NCBI GenBank assembly: GCA_021396245.1 | Contig: WNYE01000044.1 | Span: 280,683 to 344,682 of the forward strand | Origin: Sporothrix humicola | Taxonomy: Eukaryota; Ascomycota; Sordariomycetes; Ophiostomatales; Ophiostomataceae | Direction: 5' to 3' | Length of the DNA: 64,000 bases | Notes under the pieces: generated by a model | The model's input: only the letters and a program-made list of their open reading frames with translations | The model's database searches: none | What the model was told of the DNA's origin: nothing | In this document: in pieces, positions 32,001 to 43,058 of the stretch | Layout: every line of letters starts with the position of its first letter | How positions within the stretch are numbered: position 1 is the first letter of the stretch | Translations under genes and position numbers: made by a program

Positions 32001-34490
32001 TTGCCATTTACAACTGCACAAAGTATTGAAAGTAATACGTCGGAGGCAAGCATGGAAAGCAAGTCCGGGGAGATGAAAGTCCGGGGAGATAACTTTCTCT
32101 AGTTTGGGGGTCTTGTGACTAACACGCCCAAAAGGGAATAGTCAACGCCCATTGAATGACAGAGAGCCCCGTCGCAGATTTTTCTTTGTCGTTTTTGACA
32201 AGAGCCACAATTAAATTGAAGAAAGGAAGCGACGACTGGTGTTAGTGGTTGGCGGGATGTACCTCCAAGTCACTCGACTGCATGTAAGTGCGGGGACTGT
32301 ACATTGCCATACTTTGCGTCTCACAGGTATCCTTCCCTTTTTAACGTCGTACTTGCGCAGGGAAAGAGCAACCCATGCTACCGGTTACCGTGTCCGGTTG
32401 TCGTACCGGGTATCGGTCAAGCTCTCCGGTACTGACGTTCGTCTCGAAACCGGCCATATTGAAAGCAACACGTGTCGGGACAGCAAAACTGTAAACAACC
32501 GTGAACAATACAATCGCGATACATTGAAATAACTCCAGACTGTGCCTGCCGGATGGTCCCAAACGAATGTGAATGGTGTTAAAAAGGAAATATCAAAAAC
32601 ATCAGTTTTCACGGCAGTTCGAAAAGGGAAACTAGGCTATCCACAAGAGCGATGTAGTCCATTGCGCCTTCTTTGAGTCAGTCGAAAGAACGAATGGAAA
32701 TAACAACAGAAAACAACTGAAACAGAAAGAGTTATCCATCACAAGTGCAGTTGGAAGGCAAGCATAGCATGCTCGTGCACTGGTCTATCGCACCTTCCCT
32801 TCGACGGCAGTTGTCGTTCGCTCCTGCCTGATTATCTGATTATGTTAGACGATGCCTTCACAGGCGTCATTGAATGGATTGGTCATCTTGATCATGAGGA
32901 AATAGCAGCCTGCGCTACACCAATCCTTGGGGGCATGTCGTAATACACGATGCCATGTCGAATCAACATTGAAACTGACGAAACGGGCAAAAAGGCAAAA
33001 AGGCAAGTGGGACCTCACATTAGACATTGCAAGTGTGGGAATGACAATATTGGATGCTCTGGCGTGTGGGTTCACAGCCTTTTGCACTCGAAAAGTGACT
33101 GCCATACGAGCGATTCCGCGACTCGCGCCTTCCTGGCCGTTGTCCCTCCGCTCTTTCCTTCCCCCACACCCCCTGTTTACCCATAAAAAAACGACATCGC
33201 GCCCTGCGCCCTTCACCAGCCGCTTGTCGACACTTTTTGACAACCACCATGACGCCAATCCAACGCCAACTATCCACAACACCCCAGCAGCGTGCAGGGG
33301 AGGGGTGCCAAGCCCACCCAGCGCCAGAAAAAGGTCCAGCCCAGATTCTACCCGATTCTCTTCCCACTGCATTAGCGCTGTTCACACTGCCCTTTGACCC
33401 TGCTGCCTTTCAGTCATACGGGTGTTTTTGCTCGTTTTTCTCGTCTTGCGAGTGAGAGAGTGTGCTGAGGACGGTCTCATTAGCACCTCCTTGACATAAT
33501 CTGCATTTTTAATCAATCCCGCTAATACACCACCAGTGAACGACACCTGGAAACAAGACCCATGCACCGGCAAGCGTCTCCACCTGAGTCGATCCCAGGG
33601 AGGAAAAGGAGAAGAAAACAGACGAGCTACAGCACACTTGGGCGAGTATTGTTCTCGTTTTCTCGTTCTGGTGCACACCAACCGTGTGACTCAGCTGTCT
33701 GGCGTGTGGTTGGTGCCAACGGGTGCCAGGAGCCAGCCAACAGTTCGTTTTTCCTTGCTCGATCGGGGCTGGTCTCTTACACCGTTTTTGGCGGCGTTGG
33801 CTTTTTTGGCGTTTTGGGGCGTTTGGACCTGTGGGTGTGAACACGCCCCCCCCCCCATTCAAGACGCAAAAAGGGACCCCCAAGCCATGTGGAACTTGCG
33901 CCGACTTACAGACTAACCGACTAACACCAGAATCATATTTGGCTGTTGGATGTTAGAGGGTGACCTCGCTTTGTGTCTAGGCCGTGCTCAACCGCGAGGT
34001 ACCCTTTCTCCGGAGGGATGTGCATTGTGCATGAGAGCTCCAAGCTGTTTTTTGTTGTTCTCCGGCTGCCAGTCCCTGGATGTCTTGTCGTGACTGCTTT
34101 CTTTATTTTTTTGTTGTCTGCTTATGGATTGTGGATTATGGATGGGATGACTCTCCGCTCTTTGTCGCAGGTTGTTTCCCAGACGGCGTCCTTTGTATAT
34201 AAGATGTGAAGCCCCCCATCTGTCTGGGATGTTTTGTTTTTATTTGTTTTGCTCATCATCATCGACTTTCATATATCTTTTACAGTTATACCCATACACG
34301 CCTGCACACACACAAATAACCACACACACTCAACAAGCAGACAAGCAAACAAACAAACACATCCGCACGACCTCCCTTACACTGTCAACAAGCATCACGA
34401 CAGCCTCCCACCATACTGCCAAGCAAAACACACCCCATACCGACACTGTGCGAACCTGATCGCATTCCCGCCTAGATCGGCCCTCTTCGT
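26063..34490. other. 8.4-kb gene desert
   Basis: No protein family was recognisable on either strand. The longest frames (32845-33372 minus, 32927-33397 plus, 30224-30646 minus) overlap antisense frames or come from pyrimidine tracts. The DNA is AT-richer than the genes, with T runs (28218-28250, about 28505-28520) and GA/CT tracts. It holds TACGGAGTA copies at 26177, 26774 and 27490. No transposon terminal repeats or tRNA were seen. The last few hundred bases form the promoter of the arrestin-like gene. Confidence 0.5.
34196..34203 (+). promoter_or_regulatory. TATA box of the arrestin-like gene
   Basis: TATATAAG lies 288 bp upstream of the ATG at 34491 and is followed by a CA/CT-rich leader (about 34250-34480). 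Position and sequence fit a TATA-containing promoter with a long 5' UTR. Confidence 0.5.
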
Positions 34491-36176
34491 ATGCAGAGGA
34501 ACCAGCTCTTGCTCAGTCTTCACGGCGAGAGCATGTCGGGTGTCAGCGAGAGTGGCAGCAGCAGCAGCAGTAACTTTTCCGGATCCGGCCCCCACCGCAG
34601 TCTCGCTTTCCCCAAATCCCACATGGAGATCCAGCTCGACGGCCACTTCAAGGCCAAGGTGTACACCTCTGGTGACTCCATCACCGGCAGCGTCACCATT
34701 GTGCCCCAGCGCAACATTCCCTTTGACGAGTTCGAGATCGTTCTCCTCGGAACCACATATACTCGCGTCGAGCACATCAGCTCGCCCATCGAGTCGTCCC
34801 ATGTTTTTCTGAAGCTGTTTATGCCCATTGCCGAGAGCGCATATCCCGTTCCTCGCGTTCTCGAGGCCTTCCAGACATATACACTCCCCATCCACTTTGT
34901 CGTCCCGCACCACTTGACACTCAGTGCATGTAGCCACAAGGTTGTTTCTCCGCACGTCCACGACCACCACATGCGTCTGCCGCCCACCATGGGCTGCGGA
35001 AGCGGCAGTGGCTCGGTGGCTGCTTGGGAGCGCGACGATATGGCTCCCGAGATGGCCCGCGTTGAGTATGCCATTAAGGCCCGTGTCTACCGCGAGACGC
35101 TCAAGGAGGACGGCTCTGGCCGGTCCACGCGCGTCAAGATTGTTGAGGCCACCCAGCCGATCCGAATCCTGCCCGCCTCGCAGCTAGACCCTCCCCTGTC
35201 CATTTCTTCAAAAGACCGCGCATACAAGCTGGAGACGTCAAAAACACTCCGCAAGGGTCTTCTTGCCCGCAGCAAGCTCGGCCGTGTGACGGCTGTGACC
35301 GGCGACGACGCCAGCGGTGCCCCCCAACCGACCCCCATCTTTTTGCGCTCCGACGGCCTCGCCGCTTCCCCGACCAACGCCTACGTCCAGCTCTACTTTG
35401 ACCCCGCCCGCCAGGATGTCCCGCCTCCGCGCATCACCAGCGTCTCCGCGAAACTCAACGCCTACACCCACTACAGCACGAGCGCAATCACTACATTCCC
35501 CAACCTCGGCGACTGGGCCCGCACCGACAACATCGCGATGGAGCGCCGGGGTTCGTACACGACCTCGGTGACCCTGCTCAACAACACGGTCAAGAACTTC
35601 CAGTGGGAGGCGCAGATCGACAACGGCCGCCGCGACTCGGGCTACTGCAGCAGCGACAGCGGTGGATGCGAAGACATGACCACCGGCAACGCCAGCACCA
35701 GCCCGCGGCGGATCTCGCCTAGTTCGTCACCCAAGGGTAGCAAGGACGTTGGCCTCATCTACACGGCGCCGCTCATTGTGCCGCTCGAGCTTCCCATCCA
35801 GAAGCGCACGTTCTTGCCGACCTTCCACTCATGCATCGCCTCGCGGACCTACTCGCTTCAGCTCAACATCAATGTGGCTCCCGCCTCTTCGTCGTCGTCC
35901 TCGACTTCCTCATCCTCCACCGGCTCTGCCACCACCCTCACTCTCACTGTGCCCGTCCAGATCGCTGTTGGTGACGCCAACGACATGCTCATGATGGGTC
36001 AGGAGATGGGCGCCGCCACCATGGGCGCGTACCACGACAACGAGGGCCTGCCGAGCTTCGACGACGCTCTCGAGGAGGCCGAGGCCGATGCCCATCTGAT
36101 GCCGCGGGTCATGGCCATTCCAGAAGCACAGTACCAGGAGACCAGCATCCTGCCAGGGTATAGCGGTCGCCAATGA
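34491..36176 (+). CDS. Arrestin-fold trafficking adaptor-like protein
   Basis: Intronless, 561 aa. After a Ser-rich N-terminus, residues about 45-120 have the arrestin-N pattern: a beta-strand block with the VYTSGDSITGSVTI element, common to fungal alpha-arrestins and Bul-like adaptors, followed by FDEFEIVLLGTTYTRVE. A further beta-rich region reaches the arrestin-C-like segment, which ends near residue 490. It contains Ser-rich inserts (about 385-415 and 465-485). The C-terminus is acidic and carries LPSFDDAL and a final LPGY; LPxY is a variant PY motif able to recruit Rsp5/Nedd4-type ubiquitin ligases. Likely role: an adaptor linking membrane cargo to ubiquitylation; cargo unknown. A TATA box is present upstream. 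Confidence 0.75.
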   Translation: MQRNQLLLSLHGESMSGVSESGSSSSSNFSGSGPHRSLAFPKSHMEIQLDGHFKAKVYTSGDSITGSVTIVPQRNIPFDEFEIVLLGTTYTRVEHISSPIESSHVFLKLFMPIAESAYPVPRVLEAFQTYTLPIHFVVPHHLTLSACSHKVVSPHVHDHHMRLPPTMGCGSGSGSVAAWERDDMAPEMARVEYAIKARVYRETLKEDGSGRSTRVKIVEATQPIRILPASQLDPPLSISSKDRAYKLETSKTLRKGLLARSKLGRVTAVTGDDASGAPQPTPIFLRSDGLAASPTNAYVQLYFDPARQDVPPPRITSVSAKLNAYTHYSTSAITTFPNLGDWARTDNIAMERRGSYTTSVTLLNNTVKNFQWEAQIDNGRRDSGYCSSDSGGCEDMTTGNASTSPRRISPSSSPKGSKDVGLIYTAPLIVPLELPIQKRTFLPTFHSCIASRTYSLQLNINVAPASSSSSSTSSSSTGSATTLTLTVPVQIAVGDANDMLMMGQEMGAATMGAYHDNEGLPSFDDALEEAEADAHLMPRVMAIPEAQYQETSILPGYSGRQ

Positions 36177-37133
36177 CTTGTCTATGTCTACTTTCTGTTT
36201 TTATGTTTTCCTCTTTACTTCGGTTCCTTATTCTTTCATCCTTTCCTTTGTCTACATCATAAAAGCGTTGCATTTTCATCCTTTCTTTTTGTCTTTTAAC
36301 GGCGGCATGAGCAGCGATATCCAAACAGGGCAGCATGGATTTTGATTGTTGATTGTTATTTCTTGTTTTTATTGCTTTTGTATTCACGGTCTCATATCAT
36401 ATTTGTTTCATAAATGGCACGGCGGGAGTCATTGTTCGGGTCTTGGGTTGCTTTTGGTTTATGATTTCTGGGCTGCGCAGCATCGCATGGAAGCAAATAT
36501 TCATAATATGTTTAATAGAGTGTACGCAGAGCGGCACGTAATATATCCACGTTTACAAACAATTGCCCGTTCAGAAATTTATCTTGGAATGATCTGAAAT
36601 CTAATTAAAGGACATATTTGATGAATGATTTTTTATTCTTAGTTCATTTGAAAAGATTAACATGGAATTTTTCTGTCGAGTTTTTCCTTTGTATTTTTAT
36701 TTACGCAAAAGGAATAAAAAGCAAATAAAATAAAGCACAAAATGAAAACTGCAACACGGGACAAACGACAATTGCCCGACCTGACCTTCATATAAACACA
36801 ATTATAATGAAAACTAAACTAACAACCAATAGGCAGTGCGGGTTGAGCCTGTACCAGTTACATTTTACAATGATAATCACAAACAAACGACAAGAAGCAG
36901 AAACAGCAAAATAGGCAAGCCAAAAAGACCAAACAAAAACAACCCTTTAAACCCCTGGCCGGTAAAATAAACCCATTGTCCGTTCCTCATTCCTCGCCTC
37001 ACTCTTTCGTCGCTTTCCCCTTTCAATGGCCGAAAACATCTGCATCGCTGGTGTGGTGTGCTTTCCACGGCGGCCGACCGCGGCGGTGTTTCCTCCAAGT
37101 ACTCTCATCTGCACTCTCCCAACGCGAGGACGG
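36177..37133. other. AT-rich convergent intergenic region
   Basis: Spacer between the 3' ends of the arrestin-like gene (+) and ARP9 (-). It is A/T-run-rich with no supported ORF. Confidence 0.5.
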
Positions 37134-39860
37134 CTAGCCCAGCATGGCGTGCGTGCGGATACCCTTGGGGCCGAGTTCACTGTGTTGTTAGCATGGCGCC
37201 AAATATGAAATTATTGGGGATGGATGACTTACTTGTAGTCGACACGTGTCAGACTCATCTGGCGCTGGCTCTCGAGACCGGCAACGTCCAAGTTGTGGAC
37301 ACAGAAGGCGAGACGGGCGGCGACCTGTGCGCCGAGGAACATGGCCTCTTCAAAGCCGTTCTTGGTCCATTCGCCGAGGTAGGTCGGCAGGGTCGCGAGC
37401 TTGATCGTCGTCGGGGTCTGCGAGTGGAAGTGGTGCGAGTGTGCGCCGCCGGCATCGCCGCCAGCATTCGAGGCGGGCGCGCCGGGCATAGAAGCCGTCG
37501 TGGCGGCCTGCAGCAGCGGGTTGACGGCGGACGAGGTGGGCAGCTGGTGCGGCGGGGTATTGAAGCTGCCGGTGGGCGTCTGCGACCCAGTGCCCGAGGG
37601 GGTGCCCATGTTACTAGGGAGCTCCGAGGTGAACATGGTCGCAGTGGACGGCGAGATGAGATGGCGCGCGTTAAGCGTCTGCAGAATGTTCTCGCGTAGG
37701 CCGCGCAGGCGGCAGCCGTTGCCGACAAAGACCAGGTTCTCCCAGCAGGCCGGGCGCATGTACATCTCCTCGATGCCCTGGACGGTGCGGTAGATGGTGG
37801 AGACGATGCGGTCGATCTCGTAGCGGTCGGCAAAGGTGAAGCGCTCGAGGCCGATCTCGAAGTCGCGCCGCAGGCGCTTGTAGCGGGGGCCCTTGAGCTC
37901 CTCGACGGCGGCCACGGGGGCCTCTTCGACAACGGGAGCGGCGGGGGCCGTTGGCGTGGCGAGAACCAGCTCGGTCGATGTTGCCGCGGGCGCATCGGCA
38001 GCCTTGGCAGCATCACCCTCAGCGGGGGTCTCCTTTGCCGCTGGTGCATCCTCCATCGTGGCGTCTTCGTTGGCGGCCTTTGGCGTCGATGGCGCCGCGG
38101 GCTTGTCCTCTGACGGCGCCGCAGCAGGCGCAGCAGGTGCCTCGGGCTCCTTTGGCTTCTCCGCCGCATCGGCTGTGGATGCAACAGGCTCCTCCTTTGG
38201 CTTCTCCTCGGACGGCTTGTCGGCTTCTGGTGCTGGCACGGCAGCCGATGGCGCATCCTCAGCCTTTACTGCTTCTGTGCTCGGCGCTGCGCTCTCGTCC
38301 TTTGGCTTGTCGGCTTCGGCTGCCTTCTTCTCAGCCTTGGTCTCGTCATCGTCGCCGGCCTCGTTCTCCTCGTCTTCGTCCTCTTCCATCTCAGAGCCCT
38401 CGCCTTCAGAGCCGTCTTCGCTGCCCTCGCCCTCCTCGTCGTGGCTCTTGCCGTTGGCATTGGATGTGCCGTTACTCGCCGAGCCAGCAGCAGCGCCGGA
38501 AGCGCCGCTGCGAGCACCGTTACTGGTCGGCTGGGGCGCGTCTTCTTGCTCCTCTTCCTCCACCAGCTCTTCGTAGTGGAACGTCACGCGCGCCCGCTTG
38601 GCGTTGGGTAGGCGCACAGGCCGTGCCGCTGCTGCCTCGGCCTCCTTGTCCTTGTTGCGTCGGCCGAAGCGGCCTCGCTCCGACCGCTCCTTGTCCTTCT
38701 TGGCAAGGAATTCCTTGGTTTGGCCGCTCGTGACGATCGACGCCACATCGAGCACACCGTCTTCGGCGACAGGCAGTGCGCCGTCGTCCGCATCATCAGC
38801 ACCAGCGTCTGCTGCGGGCGCCGAAGTAGCAGGAGCAGCAGCAGGAGCAGCAGCAGAGCCGTTCGCGGGAGCACTGCCGGCGCCAAGCGGGTCGTCTGTG
38901 CCTGCAGCCGCTGACAGAACAGCGCTAGGCCCACTGTTGGCAGCCGCACTGGCCGTCGCAGCAGCTGTGGCCGCAGAAGCGTCGTCGGCAGGCAGTTCCA
39001 TCAGCTTGGGAAACTCGGGCGCGTACGGCAGCACCTCGCAGATGTTGCTCTTCTTGAGCTGCTCGGCCATTTCGTGTGTGAAGCTCTTTTCCTTTAGGAG
39101 CGACTGCAGACGCTGCGTGAACACCTCGCCGCCTGAGATCGCGCGGTCGTCGCCCGGTTCACCTGCATAGCCGACGCCCAGGTAGTTGACGATGCGGCTG
39201 TCGTAGATGCAGGTGACATCGACCTTTTCAAAGCCAATATCGACGACAGTCATGTGGGGCCACTTGAGGCCGTATTGCGTCGCGAGCGCGCTGTTGATCA
39301 TGCACAGCGCCGGCGTGCGCGTCTTTTCAAAGATGTACAGCGCAATTGCCTCGCAGTCGGGCCGTGTCCACTGCGATGAAGTCATGAGCACAATCGGCGT
39401 GTTGTGGTACGTTGTGGTCAAAAGGCCGTGGACGTGTTCGAGGAACGCCAGAAAAGCGTCCATGTTGACAATGTGGCCGCCTGAGTCAAGGAGTATTAGT
39501 ACACTGAAATAAAAGAGCACTGGGTGCAGCGCACTCACCCTGCATTGGGTAGACGGCGCCCTCGTCCGACTCGGGATCCTCGACGTATTCCCACTCGTCT
39601 TCTTTTGACTCGTCGTTCTTCTCGCCATTCTCGCCGCTCTCGCCGTTTGCCGTGATCCTGAGCTGCTGGCCCTGCTTCTTGCGCTTGAACGTGCGGTACG
39701 GCCGCCAGTCGCCCGTCTCCTCGTCGCGGAACATGCGCGTCGGCACCCGAAACGCAGGCGGCGTCAACTCATTGCAGCCCAGCTGCGCCATCGTCGTGTG
39801 GCTGCCGGGGCAGATAATGAGGATCTGCTCCTCCTTCCATTTGTTGAGCTGGCCCGACAT
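37134..39860 (-). CDS. ARP9: Actin-related protein Arp9 (SWI/SNF-RSC remodeller subunit)
   Basis: Nuclear actin-related protein that pairs with Arp7 or Arp42 in SWI/SNF and RSC. Three exons (39539-39860, 37233-39480, 37134-37179) join to 871 aa. Introns have donors GTGAGT and GTAAGT and branch points CTAAT and CTAAC. The actin fold begins ILIICPGSHTTMAQLG and continues through YPMQ-GGHIVNMDAF across intron 1, HNTPIVLMTSSQWTRPD, and TVVDIGFEKVDVTCI (phosphate-2 region). The second half has FADRYEIDRIVSTIYRT, NLVFVGNGCRLRGLREN and TYLGEWTKNG. Between the halves (about 270-635) is a large Ala/Glu/Pro/Lys low-complexity insert with a conserved island around VTSGQTKEFLAKKDKER, which makes the protein nearly twice the size of yeast Arp9 (467 aa). 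Exon 3 encodes only the last 15 residues (NELGPKGIRTHAMLG, first codon split). Confidence 0.9.
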
Positions 39861-40678
39861 TGTGGCTGGATGTCGAGAAGCGGAGGAGGGGAGGTGATGG
39901 AGATGGAGGGGGTGGGAGAGGCGAGGTCGAGATGAAGGTCGAGCTCGAGATTCTTGTTGATTCGGGGTCGATTTGATCGAAAACAAAAAAGGGATAACTC
40001 AATCGGATGCGAATTGACGCGTGCAGCTGGGGACAGCACTGGCGAAAGGAATTGGCTCGGTGTGAGCAGTGCTCGGTGCGGGCTGGGTCGTTGTCGTGGC
40101 TAGCTTGCGGTCGAGCTCCCCTTATGTGGGCTTGCTTGGGGGGATTTCGCGGTGTTGCGCTCTCCTGTGATTTTGTTGGCTAGGGATTTTTGCGACAGGC
40201 GATGCGCGAACCGTGAGGCGCGAGCGCGTGGCTTATGTAATGACACGTGAAGAGTCACGTGCGACGACATCCCAAACAACACCTTCTCATAAACACAGCA
40301 TCGGGCATTCATTATTTTGAGAACTTGATTGTTTGACAATTTATTTTATTTGTAGACTCGAAAGTAGTTCATCCCAGGCTGCAGTTAAGCTATGGCTGAG
40401 GCTGTCTTCGCTGGTTGGACCTCCTTGGTTTAAACTTCCTAGCCCTCAACGTCACAGCTGCATTACGATTCATTAAAATATCCAAGAGAGCGAGAGCAAA
40501 AAGACAGAAATCTGTAGACCAACAAAGAAAATAGACAAAAGAAAAGAGCAATAAACGCCGTGGCCCAAGTCGCAAGTGATTCTATCCGTGTGTGACGCCG
40601 TAATATTTTGGATGCAAGTCGAAACATGCAGTTTCTTTCCCACCCAAGTGCGCCGCTCCAAAAATTCGATTTATTCAA
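39861..40678. promoter_or_regulatory. ARP9 promoter with paired E-boxes
   Basis: 818 bp between the ARP9 start and the 3' end of the TM9 gene, both on the minus strand. Two CACGTG hexamers lie 12 bp apart start to start (40244-40249 and 40256-40261), about 390 bp upstream of the ATG. A pair one helical turn apart suggests cooperative bHLH binding, inferred from sequence only. Confidence 0.45.
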
Positions 40679-43058
40679 TTAATCGGCCTTGATGGCACTG
40701 GAAGTTGTTAGCAAGTGTTCGTAAAGCAACGAGAGAAAGATTATGACATCAACTTACCCATATATTCTCCGCATAAACGCATAGGTGCTCAGGAAGCCGA
40801 CAGTGCCTGTCAACAGCGCATAGACACAGCACGCAATGAAGCTGTGGCTGAAGAAGAGCAGACTGCTCACAAAGCCCGTAATGTGCAGCTTGGCAAAGTA
40901 GTACCAGATGCAGTACATAAAGACCCAGATGGCGCTGCCACCGCCCACCATGAAGGACTGCCACCACCAATTGTAGTTCTCGGAGCACAGCTGGATGTAG
41001 ACGGTGACAACGGTCACCTCGGCAATCGTCAGAATCAGGATCGTCGAGACAACGGCCAAGAAGCCAAACACGTAGTAGTAGCCACTCTTGTCCTGCCACA
41101 GCGACTGGAACACAAAGAGCAGCTCAATAAAGATGACCGCAAAGGGGATCAGACCGGCTAGCAGCACCGACCGGATGTCGCGAATGTACCACGCCTGGCG
41201 GGGGATCTGTCGCGGCACAGAGCTCGTCTTCGTCGGGTGCTCCCAAGGGCCGACACGGACATAGCCGTACCAAGCGCCGGCATAGACAAGCGGCATCTGG
41301 ATGCAGAGCCACAGCATCAGAATGCCGATCAGTGTACCAAAGGGAATGGCCGTGCTCGAGGCCTGGGCCCAAACAAACAGATTGAGCACAAACACGGCGC
41401 TGAAGAGCAGGCCTGGGAATAGAATGGCTGTCACAAACGTATTGCGGCGCCAATTCTGGCCGTCGAAGGTGCGGTAGACGCGTGCTGAGAAGTAGCCAGA
41501 GAAAACACCGGCAAACACAAACAGTCCGACACCGAAGCTGATGAAACCGCCACGGAAGCTGGGGTTGAGCACACCGACGGCACTCAAGAACACCAGCCCA
41601 AATGTCATAAAAAGGAGCTGCATGCCTGAGCCGATCAGAGGCGCCAGCAGAGAGCCGTAAGCAGGCTTCCGGAAGACATCGCCGTGCAGCAGCTTCCAGC
41701 CAGTGACATCCTCGAGTGCCTCGTCATCCGAAGATAGGATATCGGCGTCGAGCGCGCTCATGTCCACGTTTCCAGTGCCATCGTCAAGCAGGCCTCCAGG
41801 ACCAGCGCCAACACTGGACGCAGGCATCTTCTCGCTCGTGGTCGGCGTGGTGCTACCACCTGCTGAGCCGGCCGTGCCCGCAGTCCGTCTGGCCCTGCGT
41901 CTGCGCGCCTTGCCCTCCTCGGCCGCGGCGTCCTTGTAGCCCTTGATGTCGCTGCGGATCGTCTTGGCGAAGATCATCAGCACAATGCCGGTCAGCAGGC
42001 CGCAGATAATCAGCGAGTTGATAATGGCCAGCCAGTGAATCTTGGAGCCCTCCTCCTGGTTCACAAAGTACAGGTCCCAGCGCCGGCTCCACTCGATCGA
42101 GTTGTCCTCCTGGAAGTAGACCGAGTATGTGTAAGGAATCGACATCATGGCGCCGTCATTCTCGTCGATGACCTCGTTGGCCGGGTTCGGGTGGTATGAG
42201 GAGTGGGCGTAGCGGTCGGGGTCTTCGGGCGTGGTATGATTGGGCGCCAGGTAGAGCTCAAAGTTCTGGTCAATGTCCTTGAGGCTGGCCGGGCAGCCGC
42301 TTTCGAGGCGCCGGTTGCTGGGGCCAATGCTCTTGCTGTACACTTCGAAGCCGACAATGACCTTGTTGCCGCGCTCGCCAGCCCGGCCGGGCGCCTTGCG
42401 GTAGCGAAGGACAATCGTGTGGTGGTTGTTCAAGAAGTAGCGCGGGCGGCCAGAGGACGAGTCAGTGAAGCCCAGCTTGAAGCCGGCGGCGTAGTACTTG
42501 CGGGTCTTGTCGACAGTCACGAAGCTGGTGGCGCCCGGCAAGTTGTCGACAATCCACTCAACGACGTAGCCGTCACGCACCATCTCCTTGGCCCGGTTGA
42601 GCTCTTTGCGGGAGATCTCGCGCGTGCAGAGGAAGCTGCACTCGTTGTTCTGGCCCATGTTGATGTCAATGTCGGAAGTCGAGATGCGGTCGCCGCGCAG
42701 CACCTCGCCAATGTTGAGAGGCACATTCTGGCCGCTGAGAAGGCCACCGTAGCGGCGCTGGCCCGTCGGTGGACAGACGAAGGGGAGGTCGAAGTAGGCA
42801 AACTGGAGCTGGGTGTTGTCGGAGTAGACCTTGTTCACGAGCAGGGGGATCTGTTCCTTGTCGGCATAGCTCTTTATGGACCAGCCTGTAAGTGCACAAG
42901 TTAGCAAAGATGATTGCCATGGGGAAGTCGACACGTTGGAAGTAGCACCACGACATACCTGGAATATAGAACGCCTCTGCAAGGCCGCTGAAGAAAAGGA
43001 CGAGCTGGAGGACAGCAGCCACTCGGAGGGAGGTGCTTTGGCGGAGTTCGGCGTACAT
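40679..43058 (-). CDS. Transmembrane 9 superfamily (EMP70/TMN) protein
   Basis: Nonaspanin of the endosome/Golgi, family of yeast Emp70/Tmn2-3. Exons 42959-43058, 40758-42885 and 40697-40679 join to 748 aa. A signal peptide (VAAVLQLVLFFSGLAEAFY) leads into the lumenal domain, which continues as YIPG-WSIKSYADKEQIPLLVNKV. Lumenal hallmarks include FDLPFVCPPTG and a GEVLRGDRI block. Nine hydrophobic segments follow, starting near HWLAIINSLIICG, with the conserved HGDVFRKP motif before the multi-helix core. A cytosolic acidic/Ser loop (about 385-450) with a basic RRRRARRTAG patch separates TM1 from the rest. The last exon, 19 bp, supplies GAIKAD-stop and so the KxD COPI/Golgi-retention signal. 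The ATG at 43058 precedes the signal peptide directly. Confidence 0.95.

Noticed and set aside
32845..33372. 175-aa minus-strand frame with ATG
   Set aside because: It overlaps a 156-aa plus-strand frame; neither shows domain pattern, signal peptide or conserved motif, so chance is likely.
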